Source: Piliocolobus tephrosceles (lineage: Eukaryota > Chordata > Mammalia > Primates > Cercopithecidae). Taken from it: a stretch of DNA of 64,000 nucleotides. The notes beneath the pieces were generated by a model. That model was not told where the DNA came from. It saw nothing but the letters and a program-made list of their open reading frames with translations, and did no database searches. The translations under genes and the position numbers were made by a program. The first letter of the stretch is position 1. Every line of letters begins with the position of its first letter. Below are positions 11,645 through 21,300 of the stretch, in pieces. The stretch covers positions 36,440,409 through 36,504,408 of the forward strand of contig NC_045443.1 in NCBI RefSeq assembly GCF_002776525.5. Reading direction: 5' to 3'.

Positions 11645-12415
11645 AAACATCTTACCCTACCCCAGTTTCTCAGCTTTATGCTGCGACTATGCAGAGTGCC
11701 ACTGCTGATGTAGCTATTGTCCAGCCTTATACTTTATCTCCTAATGGAGGAAAATATAAGTTGGCTACTGGAGTGTGTGGTCCTTTGCCAAAGGGACATG
11801 TAGGACTTTTGTTAGGTTGAAGCAGCAGCGCTATGCGGGGGTTAGTGGTGGTCCCAGGAATTATTGATCCTGATTTTACTGATGAAATCCTTATTATGGT
11901 ACAAGTCTCACAATTTATGCACCTAGAAGCAGGGGAAAGTATTACACAATTGCTTTTATTGCCTTTTTTTGCCTTTCTTATCTAGAGATGTGTCTCGACA
12001 AGGAGGTTTCGGTAGTACTGGGAAAACTGTTTTCTGGGAAACTTTAGTTTCTGATCAAAAACTTTTATGTTCATTGCAAATTAATAGGATACTTTTTGAG
12101 GGATTAGTCAACACAGGAGTGGATGTATCTATTATATGTTTGGCTCAATGGCCTGATCATTGGAAAAAGAGACAAGTATCGGTTACTCTATCCGGCCTAG
12201 GTACTGCTTCTATAGTCTACCAAAGTGTCGAGCCCCTGAGCTGTGTAGGACCTGAAGGATAACAAGGAAAAGTGTTCTTTTATACTGTTCTTATTAATAT
12301 TAAATTTTGGGGCCATGATCTTTTACAACAATTTGGTGCCTTTTTAAGCATTCGTCATATTTCTTCAGCTGCCAAAAATATGATGTTCAAAATGGGCTAC
12401 AATCCTTTAAACTCT
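11645..12415 (+). pseudogene. HML pro with dUTPase-like domain, broken
   Basis: Betaretroviruses place a dUTPase in front of the aspartic protease. A dUTPase-like stretch is readable at about 11690-11960 (VVVPGIIDPDF region), with a TGA at 11818-11820. The protease lies in the frame 11969-12262. Its active-site loop reads LVNTGVDVSII, so the catalytic Asp of the usual D-T-G triad is Asn. A stop follows at about 12260, and the C-terminal part continues as broken frame. Not functional. Confidence 0.8.
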
Positions 12416-12601
12416 TAGCCACTGTCCACAAGCCTCAAACTTTGCAATTGAAGTGGAAAACTACAACTCCTGTTTGGGTGGAACAGTGGCCATTATCTGA
12501 AGAAAAACTTAAGGCTTTAAAGAATTTAGTTAAGGAACAACTGGCCGAGGGGCATATTGAACCAAGTATTTCTGCATGGAATTCCCTTGTGTTTGTCTCA
12601 T

Positions 12602-12602
<1 letters not shown>

Positions 12603-12648
<46 letters not shown>
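12603..12648 (+). repeat. 46-bp poly(A) run inside HML pol
   Basis: A pure A run placed exactly at the Lys-rich RT motif, where related pol genes have only a few A. Coding sequence is recognisable on both sides, so this is an expansion in place. Confidence 0.95.
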
Positions 12649-12650
<2 letters not shown>

Positions 12651-12776
12651 AAAATGGCACTTATTAACTGATCTTAGAGCTGTAAATGCTTGTATTCTAC
12701 CTATGAGGATTTTACAACCTGGGCTTCCTAATCCAACTCTTATCTCACAAAATTGGAAATTAATCGTTATAGATCT

Positions 12777-12782
<6 letters not shown>

Positions 12783-12822
<40 letters not shown>

Positions 12823-12922
12823 NNNNNNNNNNNNNNNNNNNNNNNNNNNNNNNNNNNNNNNNNNNNNNNNNNNNNNNNNNNNNNNNNNNNNNNNNNNNNN
12901 NNNNNNNNNNNNNNNNNNNNNN

Positions 12923-12959
<37 letters not shown>
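12783..12959 (+). repeat. Poly(T) run with 100-N gap inside HML pol
   Basis: 40 T, then 100 N (12823-12922), one G, then 36 T. It replaces a Phe-Phe codon pair just after the first catalytic Asp of RT. Reverse transcriptase sequence resumes at 12960. The true length is unknown. Confidence 0.95.
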
Positions 12960-12962
<3 letters not shown>

Positions 12963-14289
12963 ATCCCGTTACAACCCCAAGATTGTGAAAAATTTGCCTT
13001 TACTGTTCCTGAATATAATAATGGACAGCCTACTCAAAGATATCAATGGAAAATTCTTCCTCAAGGTATGCAATCTTCCACTTTCGTTGTGTCTTTTTCA
13101 TACTCCCCATTCACCAACGGCCATTTTACACCAAGATAATAATATTCTAGAGTGGCTGTTTTTGGCTAATAAAGCCATTTAAAAAAAAATCACCTCTATT
13201 GAAAACTTATGAAGGTTGGCAAGTGGCTTGCACTGAGTATACTGGTTCTTTTTCTCAGCATTATCCTAGTAATAGATTATTTGCTTCTCTGCAACAATAT
13301 TCTTTACTGCCATATAATCCTATCTCTTAAACTCCAGTTAAAGGTCCCACCTTTTTTACTGATGCTTCAAGCAATGGAAGGAAAGGCTGGACTTCAGACA
13401 ATTCAAAAATTTCTCACTATCCATTTGAATCAGTACAACAAGGAGAACTTTTTGCCATTCTTATGGTTCTACAAGACTGGCCTCAAACCCCTTGTAATAT
13501 AGTTAGTGATTCCCAATATGCTGTATATGTAACTAAATATATTTCTCAGACTTCTTTACCATTATTTCCTCAAACTCCTTTCGCGAGCTATTGTCAGAGC
13601 CTGCCCATCTTGTGCTCCTATTATTGCACCTTTTTTAAGTCCAGGTATTAATCCTCAAGGCATTCAACAAAATCCCATTTGGCAAATGGATGTAACTTAT
13701 GTTCCTTCCTTTGGTCATTTAAAATATGTTCATCATACTATTGATACGTGGTCACATTTCCAGTGGGCTATGCCATTACCCTCTGAAAAGGCTTACTCTG
13801 TTATTACTCATTTACTTACTTGCTTTGCAGCTATGGGAGTTCCTGCTAAATTAAAAACTGATAATGCCCCTACTTATTGCTCTCACAAATTGGCTGCCTT
13901 CCTCTCTTTATACCATATTCATCATTCCACTGGTATTCCATTTAACAATCAAGGTCAAGCAATTATTAAAAGAGCCAGTGCTACCCTAAAATTACAACTT
14001 TTAAAACAAAACGGGGGAGATGGTCGAGATTCCCCAAAACACCAAATTCTGAAAGCCCTTTTTACTTTAAATTTTCTCAACCATTGGCGCCAATTACAGC
14101 AGTCTGCAGTGGTGAAACATTTTCAACAGCCTTTAGAAAAGCCGCAAAACAGTAACCTGTGGGTGTATTATCCTTCATTACAAGGGAAATATTTAAAAGG
14201 AAAAGTTTTACAATGGGGCCGAGGCTATGCTCTTGTCCGTACAGGTGCCAGAGATGAGTCGTTTCCATCTCAACGGTTGAAACAGTGCC

Positions 14290-15322
14290 ATGGTGAAGAG
14301 GAGCCGATCCAAAGAGTTTCTCAAGAAATTTCAGGAGCTGAATCTGAGCGCTCAGAGAACATTCACCTTCGGAACTCGACGTGCGGAGCCCCCGACATGG
14401 GGTCAACCAAAAAAGCTTACTCAGGAAGCTGAAGGGGTTGTTCAACAAGCTGGGCAGCCCAAAACCCCACTGACTTTATTCCTGGCTATGCTGGCTGTAG
14501 TAAATTGTCAGGTAATGGCTGGAGAATTTACATACTGGGCTTATATTCCTTTTCCACCCTTATATCAATGTGTGGCTTGGGGAGACAGAGAAGTCCCAGT
14601 ATTTACTAGTGATACTGCTTGGATGCCATCACCTTTTTTAAACCAGGATCCTGAATTAGACACTGGCACAGTAAATAGTTCATATCAATTTGGGGTTGAA
14701 GGGTTACCTATATGTCTTGGGAGTAGTCCACATTGTCTGCATCCTTCTCATGAGGCTTGGGCTGTTTGTTATAATTATAGTCACATTGCTGCCTTTACTA
14801 TGATTATTGTTGCTCAAAGTTTTAAATATAATCATACTGCATTACTAAAAGAAACTCTGCCCACTACATTATCTTTATGCCCTATCCCTGATGTGTCTGG
14901 AGGTGTTTCCCAACTAGAGTGGACTAGATGTAGAGGTAGTGGGCCATGATTGTTGTTAGAAGTAAAAGGGAAGAGTCGTAAATACCTTGTTACAGATTGG
15001 AGTATACATGGAGATTTTCAAACTAAATTCAGCCATGTCAACCTGCGTTGTCATAAAGGTAATCACAGCATTTCTGCGGATGGCAATGAAACTATTATTT
15101 GGCATGATGGTGGTCTATCACCCCCTATGCCACATTTGGCTTATACTTCACAAATGCAAAGTCATATTTGGAAGTTGCTAGCTGCTGGTAAACCAATGTT
15201 CACTTTCATGGGAAACATGTCCTTAAATCTTACTAATGTTGCTAACCCTTTCCATATATCTTTGCATCGAAATAGTTCTAGATATGTTATTGCATGTGTA
15301 AGAAAGCCTTACTTGTTGTTCA
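14290..15322 (+). pseudogene. HML env, surface subunit part, broken
   Basis: The frame from 14290 overlaps the end of pol by about 140 bp, as is usual in betaretroviruses. A hydrophobic signal-peptide-like segment (TPLTLFLAMLAVVNC, about 14464-14508) is followed by a Cys- and N-glycosylation-rich surface subunit. A TGA at 14947-14949 interrupts it; the same frame then continues from 14950. At 15322 the reading is cut by the inner class I provirus. The rest resumes at 18674. Confidence 0.85.
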
Positions 15323-15804
15323 TGTTTGGACGAACGGAGGCAAGATGGTGCACTTCCGGGTTCTTCTTCACCACCAACTCTTCCCGCCCACGCGAAAATG
15401 CAGCCAGCTCCCAGGGAGGGTGCAGACCAACTGGGCATGCGCCAGGTGACGTTAATCCGAAGAGACCAAGGTTTACCTGGTCGCACCTGCGGAACGCCCC
15501 TGACATGCCCATTCCCCACCTATTGCCCTCCCACTCCTAGAAAAGCCACTCTCCGCCATTGAGCCACGCGGCCTTCTCACAGCCCGGCGGCCTTCTTGCA
15601 GCCCCACTCCTGTCGGGATGTCGGGACTGTGGGAAGTCCGTCCGAGAGCCCCATGGGGGGACTCTGCCGGCCTCCTTCCCCGGAGGCCGACAGACTTCTC
15701 CCGCACACCTTAGGTTACCAAAATAAACCAGCAGTTTTGCTGTTACACTTGCCTACCCGCTGGTTCTTTTGCGCCCGCTCGGCTGGTCTTAGAAAAACAA
15801 GACA
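15323..15804 (+). repeat. 5' LTR of the inner class I provirus
   Basis: 482 bp from TGTTTGGACG to ACAAGACA, GC-rich. AATAAA is at 15722-15727. I see no clear TATA box. It pairs with 18188-18669 without gaps. The differences include T at 15409 against G at 18274. Confidence 0.96.
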
Positions 15805-15806
15805 GA

Positions 15807-15824
15807 TGGTGCCGAACCCGGGAG
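15807..15824 (+). promoter_or_regulatory. Primer binding site, tRNA-Phe-like
   Basis: TGGTGCCGAACCCGGGAG starts two bases after the LTR. It fits the complement of the tRNA-Phe 3' end except for one missing A in the middle. This is the basis for calling the element ERV-F-like. Confidence 0.75.
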
Positions 15825-15963
15825 GAGACCCCTCCTCAGGGCCCCCAGGGTCTGGGGAGCCTCCTCCTCCTTGTTCCACGCCGCGGACGGACCAGGACCT
15901 GAGACCTGCTTCCCTCACTCTCATGGCCTCTCTGGGGTAAGTGCCCTTGTCTCCTCTTTACCT
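15825..15963 (+). promoter_or_regulatory. Leader with splice donor of the inner provirus
   Basis: GC-rich leader. CTGGG/GTAAGTG at about 15932-15943 is a strong splice donor (cut after 15936). Two tandem repeats of the leader follow directly. Confidence 0.65.
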
Positions 15964-16383
15964 CCCTCGGCCAGAAACCCTGTGCAGGTCCGAGGTCCAT
16001 TTTGAGCCACCAAGTGGCTCGGGAGACGCCTTCAGGACGGAGACGTCCTCCTGAAGGTAATCTCCACTTTGGCTCCATGAGCCTCCACTCTGTCTCTGCT
16101 GGTTCCAAAGGACGCTGTGAAGCCAGGCAGAGATCCACTTCCATTTCCATTGTGTCCATTGTGTCCCTCGGCCAAAATCCTGCGCAGGTCCGAGGTCCAT
16201 TTTGAGCCACCAAGTGGCTTGGAAGCCACCACGTGGCTTCGGAGAGCCTTGCAGGACGGAGACGTCTGCCTGAAGGTACCCTCCACTTTGGCTTCAAGAG
16301 CCTCCAGTCTGTCTCTGCTGGTTCCAAAGGACGCTTTGAAGCCAGGCAGAGATCCACTTCCATTTCCATTGTGTCCATTGTGT
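15964..16383 (+). repeat. Tandem repeat in the leader, two visible copies
   Basis: Copy 1 is 15964-16164 (201 bp) and copy 2 is 16165-16383 (219 bp). Both begin CCCTCGGCCA and end with GTGTCCATTGTGT. Copy 2 has an extra short block duplicating CCACCAAGTGGCTT-like sequence. The second copy runs straight into a 10-N gap, so more copies may be missing. Minus-strand open frames across it are fortuitous. Confidence 0.92.
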
Positions 16384-16393
16384 NNNNNNNNNN
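16384..16393. other. Assembly gap (10 N)
   Basis: Ten N at the end of the second leader repeat. A collapsed tandem array is the likely reason. Confidence 0.98.
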
Positions 16394-16408
16394 GTAAAGA
16401 GGAAACAA

Positions 16409-17619
16409 ATGGGAAACCCCCAGTCCAAATTTCCAAAGAGCACCCCCTTAGGGTGCCTCCTAGCCAATTTAAAAACCTCACAGCTTGAACAAGACCTTAG
16501 GAGGAAGCGGTTAATTTTCCTTTCCACTGTGGCGTGATCGACCTCAGCAATTTCTGCCAGCGGCTAGGCAAGCGGTCCGAAATTTACATACAAGGCTTTT
16601 GGGCCTTGGGCTCTCGTCCCTATACTCCTTCTCTCCATCCCCTCCCTTCCTGCCCAGACTCCTCCTTCCTCCTCCTTATCTTCTAGTAATCCACTCGGTC
16701 CCGTGCCTCCTTCGGGTCCCCCAACTGGCTGTCTTGAGTCTCCTGTCTCTGCACACACCCACTCTAAGTGCCCTGCTGATGTCTCCACTCCTGCCCCATA
16801 CCCTCCTACAGTGTTAGCGCCTTTGCGAGAGGTGGCTGGGGCGGAGGGGGTAGTCAGAGTACATGTCCCTTTTTCATTGGCCGATCTTTCCAAAATTGAG
16901 AAGCGTTTAGGTGATTTCTCAGCTAATCCTACCATATACATAAAGGAATTTAGATACCTTTGTCGGGCCTATGACTTAACTTGGCATGACCTCCAGGTTA
17001 TCCTAGCCTCTACCCTAAACTGACTGAGGTTCTAACCCAGTATACCCAGTTAGATCCAGCGTCCCCCACAGGGGCCACCATTTTGGCGTCTTATTTCATT
17101 TCTCAATCAGCACCTGACATTCGTAAAAAAATTCAAAAGGTAGAGGATGGTCCTCAGACACCAATACAAGACCTAGTTAAATTAGCCTTTAAGGTCTATA
17201 GCTCCAGAGAGGAGACGGCTGAGTTACAGCTCCTAGCAGCGGCTTTACAGCCCAGTCGTAACCCCAGACCAGAGAGCACATACCCCACAGACTCCAAGGC
17301 CACTGCTAGAAAGGAGAAAGGCCACTGCTAGAAAGGAGCCTGCTATAAGTGTGGCAAGGCAGGACACTATACCAACAGGTGTCCGCAAGGTCCCCGAGTC
17401 CCAACGCGGCCTTGCTATAAGTGCAAGGCATCAGGACATTAGGCCAGTGAATGTCCTAACCCTCGTCCACCAGCAACCCCCTGCCCTGCTTGCCAGCAGG
17501 GAGGAAACTGGAAGTCTGATTGCCCCACCCTGAGAACAGGTGCCGCGCCTCTACGTGACCCCCTTTCCCAGGATCCTGGGAGCTCCTTCCAGCTCCTACA
17601 TCTGGACGACGACAACTGA
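16409..17619 (+). pseudogene. Inner provirus gag, broken
   Basis: Gammaretrovirus-like Gag. The start at 16409 reads MGNPQSKF, a myristoylation signal, just after the leader. The matrix is hit by a TGA at 16535-16537 and a frame change, with an apparent loss of part of the domain. A Pro-rich region follows (about 16620-16800), then capsid in the frame to 17023, a TGA at 17021-17023, more capsid in another frame (17083-17331) and a TAG at 17329-17331 after a 21-bp tandem duplication (about 17297-17338). Two CCHC knuckles follow: CYKCGKAGHYTNRC and a second with a TAG at 17440-17442 inside it. The gag end is a TGA at 17617-17619 after the acidic LHLDDDN motif, the place where gammaretroviruses read through into pol. 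Confidence 0.85.
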
Positions 17620-17877
17620 AGGTGCTGAGACTCGGGGACTCCCATCACCCTCGCCGAGCCACGGGTAACTCTCCTGGTAGTGGGTAAGACAATTACTTTT
17701 TTAATCAACAGCGAGGCTACCTATTCTGTTTTGCCGTCCTTCTCTGGACCTAGCCTTCCATCCAATATCTCTGTAGTAGGAGTAAGTGGAAAGCCATCCA
17801 ATCCACGAAAAACTCCAATCCTTAATTGCTGCCTGGCCAACAAGTCCTTTGCGCACTCATTCCTCATTCCCAACTAA
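17620..17877 (+). pseudogene. Inner provirus protease fragment
   Basis: Same frame as gag after the terminator. The protease core is readable (VGKTITFLINSEATYSVLP), but the catalytic D-T-G is replaced by N-S-E, so it is inactive. Sequence homology stops after about 17875. Reverse transcriptase, RNase H, integrase and most of env are absent, which marks the left edge of the internal deletion. Confidence 0.82.
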
Positions 17878-18019
17878 AAAGGGCCCCTACCGAAAGCAAT
17901 CAGTGGAAATCAGTTTGGCTTTCCCCCACTAGCCTCAAACTTACTAAATTTTCTTAACTATCTCATACTCCCCAACCTTGCCAGGACTATCCTTCTGGGT
18001 TTTGCCCATATTCCAACAA

Positions 18020-18136
18020 ATGCTTCCATTCCTCATTCCTATACTAATACTGTGCCTTATTTTATTTTTCATCCGTGCGTCCAAATACCAACCATGGGCC
18101 CTGACCTTAACGACGCCCCTTAACAGCAGGAAGTAG
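18020..18136 (+). pseudogene. Inner provirus env tail fragment
   Basis: A short frame with a strongly hydrophobic segment (LPFLIPILILCLILFFIR) and a short polar tail, ending 51 bp before the 3' LTR. The position and composition suit the membrane anchor and tail of Env. It is too short for a firm family match. Confidence 0.55.
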
Positions 18137-18187
18137 CCAGACAGACCACGGCACCCCTTTATCACTATTATCAATAAAAGGTTGGAC

Positions 18188-18669
18188 TGTTTGGACGAAC
18201 GGAGGCAAGATGGTGCACTTCCGGGTTCTTCTTCACCACCAACTCTTCCCGCCCACGCGAAAATGCAGCCAGCGCCCAGGGAGGGTGCAGACCAACTGGG
18301 CATGCGCCAGGTGACGTTAATCCGAAGAGACCAAGATTTACCTGGTCGCACCTGCGGAACGCCCCTGACACGCCCATTCCCCACCTATTGCCCTCCCACT
18401 CCTAGAAAAGCCACTCTCCGCCATTGAGCCACGCGGCCTTCTCACAGCCCGGTGGCCTTCTTGCAGCCCCACTCCTGTCGGGATGTCGGGACTGTGGGAA
18501 GTCCGTCCGAGAGCCCCATGGGGGGACTCTGCCGGCCTCCTTCCCCGGAGGCCGACAGACTTCTCCCGCACACCTTAGGTTACCAAAATAAACCAGCAGT
18601 TTTGCTGTTACACTTGCCTACCCGCTGGTTCTTTTGCGCCCGCTCGGCTGGTCTTAGAAAAACAAGACA
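18188..18669 (+). repeat. 3' LTR of the inner class I provirus
   Basis: 482 bp, 4 differences from 15323-15804. AATAAA is at 18587-18592. The sequence just before it (AATAAAAGGTTGGAC) is a weak polypurine tract. Confidence 0.96.
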
Positions 18670-18673
18670 GTTC

Positions 18674-19569
18674 ACAGGAATTTTTAAATGGGATAATAAT
18701 ACAGGGGTAGTTAACTGTACAAACATTGTACATTCTTAAGTTGTATAAATACTACTTGGTGGAAAAATAATTGGAATGAGTCTCATTCCGATTTATATAT
18801 ACTAAGAGCCAGAAAAGAAACCTGGCTACCTGTAAACTTAACACGTACTTGGAGTGAATCTGCTGGGGTTACTCAAATTTACAAGGTTATGCAAGGTCTT
18901 GTCCACCACAATCGGAGGATGGTTGGAATCGTCGTGACTGCGGTGATAAGACTTGTAGCAATTGCTTCCACTGCTGCTGTTGCTGGATTAGCTCTACACC
19001 AGAGTATACAAAATGCAGAATTTGTGCAACAATGGCATAAACAATCACATTTGTTGTGGCAGCAGCAACGAGACATAGATGCTCATTTGACTGAACAAGT
19101 GGATAATCTGAAGCAAGTGGTTTCCTGGTTGGGAGATCAGCTAACAGTGTTGAATACCTGAGCTTTGTTGAAATGTGATTGGAATACTACCCAATTTTGT
19201 ATTACTCCTGTTCCTTTTAACAGCACTGTACATAATTGGACTGAGATAAAGAGACTTTTAATTAGTCATAATAATCTTTCCCTAGAAATACAAGAATTAA
19301 CACAGAACATTTCTGAAACATTTCACAATCAGTTATTGTTACTGACTGATGCAGATTTGATGACTGGTATTGCACAAAGTCTGACGTCTTTGAACCCTAT
19401 GAGCCCTGTAAAAACTTTGGTGACCTCTGCTTCTAGCAATGTATTGATTGTTGTTCTTGCCTTTGTCATTTTCACAGTTTGCTGGAGACGGTGCCAAAGG
19501 GCAAACACTGAATCCCAGCGAGCCCAACATGTAATGATGGTTTTAAAAGAAATTCAAACTTGTAAATAA
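18674..19569 (+). pseudogene. HML env, end of surface subunit and transmembrane subunit, broken
   Basis: Continuation of env after the inner provirus and its duplicated GTTCA. A TAA at 18737-18739 and a frame change just after it come first. The transmembrane subunit is then readable from about 18889: a basic cleavage-like site (HHNRR), a hydrophobic fusion-peptide-like stretch, a heptad region, a TGA at 19159-19161, a CDWNTTQFC block, a membrane anchor (VLIVVLAFVIFTVCW, about 19441-19485) and a short tail ending at TAA 19567-19569, right before the polypurine tract. Confidence 0.87.
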
Positions 19570-19570
19570 A

Positions 19571-19581
19571 GAAAGGGGAAA
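19571..19581 (+). promoter_or_regulatory. HML polypurine tract
   Basis: GAAAGGGGAAA immediately before the 3' LTR, the plus-strand primer site of reverse transcription. It follows the env stop by one base. Confidence 0.88.
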
Positions 19582-19934
19582 TGTAGAGGACTACGTGCTC
19601 GCAAACGAGATGTTCCCGATAAGTCCTGCTCTTGCAAACGAAGCAGGGCATTCCCGTTAAGTCCTGCTCTTGCAAACGAAGCAGGGCGTTCCCGATAGGA
19701 GCCAGCTGCAAACAGCAGACCCTGGGGGCTTGTTTATATGTAAACATCTTGGAAATCCAGAAAGTGGGGGAAAGGTCAGAAAAACAACAATGTGTCTTGT
19801 GACTTGGTAACATTCCACAAAGCACTGTATAAAATAAAGCGAAGCATGTCGTTCGGGGTGGCCGCCATGTTTGTCTTGTCTTGTGTTGTCTTGTGTGTTC
19901 ATTCCTTTGTTTAGGAAACACACAGACACCAACA
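19582..19934 (+). repeat. 3' LTR of the HML provirus
   Basis: 353 bp, pairing with 9505-9857. It keeps the 38-bp tandem units (from about 19612) and the TATA box at 19828-19837. About 21 base differences from the 5' LTR were counted by eye. Confidence 0.95.
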
Positions 19935-19940
19935 TTGGAT

Positions 19941-20696
19941 GAAGGCCAAATTTAGGGCACTGTCAGGAAAATAAGTAATAAAGATTATTCCAAGGTGTTA
20001 TTGTACAACCTTTTGCAAAGATTTGAGGTAGTATTTCCTACAGATAACTATCCCTAAGGATCTTGAGGCACAGCATTGCAGATTGTCTCTTCTAAGCAAT
20101 AGGGCTTTTAAGAATGTCAAGGTACTTTCCTGTAGCAACTTTACAGGAAACTAGAGAAATGCTTATCTTGATGAATTTTGTGGGTGCAACTTTGGAAGAT
20201 GGGGTGGACCCCAGTATGATTCATAGGAGAACCACAAAATTTTAAGAGAAGTGTACTTGGAGAAACACTGCTAGCTTGGACTAAAGGGGCAGAGACAGAC
20301 CATCACAAAAAGAGAGCTTTGGATTTCTTAAGTAATACTGGTAGGAATCAGGCTGAGAAAACTACTTAGCTGTAAACATCAGCATTTTTTAATGGAAAAG
20401 GATAACTTGAGGAGAAACTGTGAGCTCAGAGGATAGTACTAAGACCCATGGAGATGCTATGCTGCATTATCAGACAGCAGACCTGAGTCAGGGAGCCATT
20501 AGTGTGTGCATGGCTGGATTACAGAATTGTTATGGGCTAGTGAATCCTGTTTGCCTTTCTTTTCCTCCCTTTTCAATGGGAAAGTCTATAGTAATTATCC
20601 TATGCCTCTTACACCATTGTATGTCAGTGTGTGAAGGACATATCAATTGTCTCTTTAGTTCACCAGGTCTTTGGATTAAGGATAGCTATACTTTAT
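19941..20696 (+). mobile_element. Possible MaLR internal sequence, right part
   Basis: Continuation of the sequence that ends at 9504, on the other side of the HML provirus. No coding frame. It looks like MaLR noncoding internal sequence; the assignment is tentative. Confidence 0.4.
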
Positions 20697-20855
20697 GAGC
20701 TGTATTTGATAAATAGCATCTGAGGAGACTCATCCACACCTGGTTGCCTAAGTAAATGGAGTGTATTTTGCATGTGAAAGGAATATAAAAATTTGTGACC
20801 AAAGGTTATGTTTTCAATTTATTTGACACTCCTTCCACAGAAGGTGGAGTCTAAT
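20697..20855 (+). repeat. Duplicated block, copy 1
   Basis: 159 bp that recur in the same orientation at 22732-22896, with about 8 base differences plus a 6-bp indel by eye. The right end continues smoothly into the LTR-like repeat that follows, so this looks like the original copy. Confidence 0.9.
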
Positions 20856-21300
20856 TGCCCTTCTTTTATTATGGGTGAGCCTTAATGACTTACTTCTAAC
20901 AACAGAGAATGAGGCAAAAGTGATGTTGCATGGTTTCCAAGGCTATGTCATAAATAGAATTTCCAGCTGGCATGCTCACTCTGTCTTTCAGGACACATGC
21001 TGTGGGTGTCCTGAGCTGACATTTAAGAAGTCTGGCTACTCTAAAGCCTCCAGGCTGGAGAGACCATGCGGAGAGACCACACAGAGATTGAGAGTAAGAT
21101 GCTTGAGAAGCCCCAGCTTTCCCAGCCCCAGCCTTTTGGGTCTTCTCAGCCTGAGCACTAGACGTGCAGCCCCAGCCCATGGTGAGTAGAAACAAGCTGT
21201 TCCTGCTAACCCTGCTCAGATTTCATATTTATGATAAAATATGCTGTTTTATGCAACTAGAAGTTTGAGGTAGTTGGCTACACAGCGTTAGATAATTGGA
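20856..21300 (+). repeat. Ancient LTR-like dispersed repeat, family not assigned
   Basis: Wording from CTTCCACAGAAGGTGGAGTC through to GTTAGATAATTGGAAC resembles a dispersed mammalian repeat. Related wording recurs at about 23930-24450 and 49960-50400. No gene. Confidence 0.5.

Larger units (their letters stand above)
12424..14432 (+). pseudogene. HML pol (RT, RNase H, integrase), broken and shortened
   Basis: RT fingers/palm begin in the frame from 12442 (WPLSEEKLKALKNLVKEQL). The first catalytic Asp is at about 12772 (VIDLK). The frame then runs into the poly-T/N block. The YxDD motif is missing: sequence jumps from early palm (about 13075) to connection-like sequence. RNase H acidic residues are readable at 13361 (TDAS), 13445 (GELF) and 13508 (SDSQ). 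The integrase zinc domain is mostly gone. The core, in the frame from 13686, has Asp at 13689 and 13860, but the third catalytic residue is Lys at 13968 (IIKRA) where Glu is expected. The C-terminal DNA-binding block (about 14155-14280) is good. The end overlaps env. Confidence 0.88.
15323..18669 (+). mobile_element. Young, internally deleted class I (ERV-F-like) provirus
   Basis: A 3347-bp element with two 482-bp LTRs that differ at 4 positions by eye, flanked by an identical 5-bp duplication GTTCA (15318-15322 and 18670-18674). The primer site resembles the 3' end of tRNA-Phe, and Gag and protease are gammaretrovirus-like. This suggests an ERV-F-type family; the exact family is not assigned. 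Only leader, broken gag, a piece of protease and the env tail remain; most of pol and env is missing. It lies in the same orientation as the HML env it interrupts. Confidence 0.9.
9505..19934 (+). mobile_element. HML-type (class II) endogenous retrovirus, nested host of a second provirus
   Basis: A complete proviral layout: LTR, primer site, leader with splice donor, gag, pro with dUTPase, pol, env, polypurine tract, LTR. The Gag major homology region, two CCHC knuckles, a dUTPase-like stretch in front of protease, RNase H and integrase blocks, and a pol-env overlap all fit betaretrovirus-like HML families. The 6-bp target duplication TTGGA(A/T) at 9499-9504 and 19935-19940 is the class II length. 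The paired LTRs differ at about 21 of 353 positions by eye. I could not settle the HML subgroup. All genes are broken, and env is split by the class I provirus at 15323-18669. Confidence 0.92.

Noticed and set aside
12603..12648. Poly(A) run as the tail of an Alu or L1 insertion
   Set aside because: RT coding sequence continues directly on both sides with no retroelement body and no target duplication.
15836..16527. Minus-strand frame of 190 codons and neighbours over the inner leader
   Set aside because: The internal repetition simply follows the tandem DNA repeat, the frame crosses an N gap, and it lies antisense to the provirus.
9505..19934. A functional viral gene in either provirus
   Set aside because: Every gene has stops, frame changes, missing catalytic residues or large losses.
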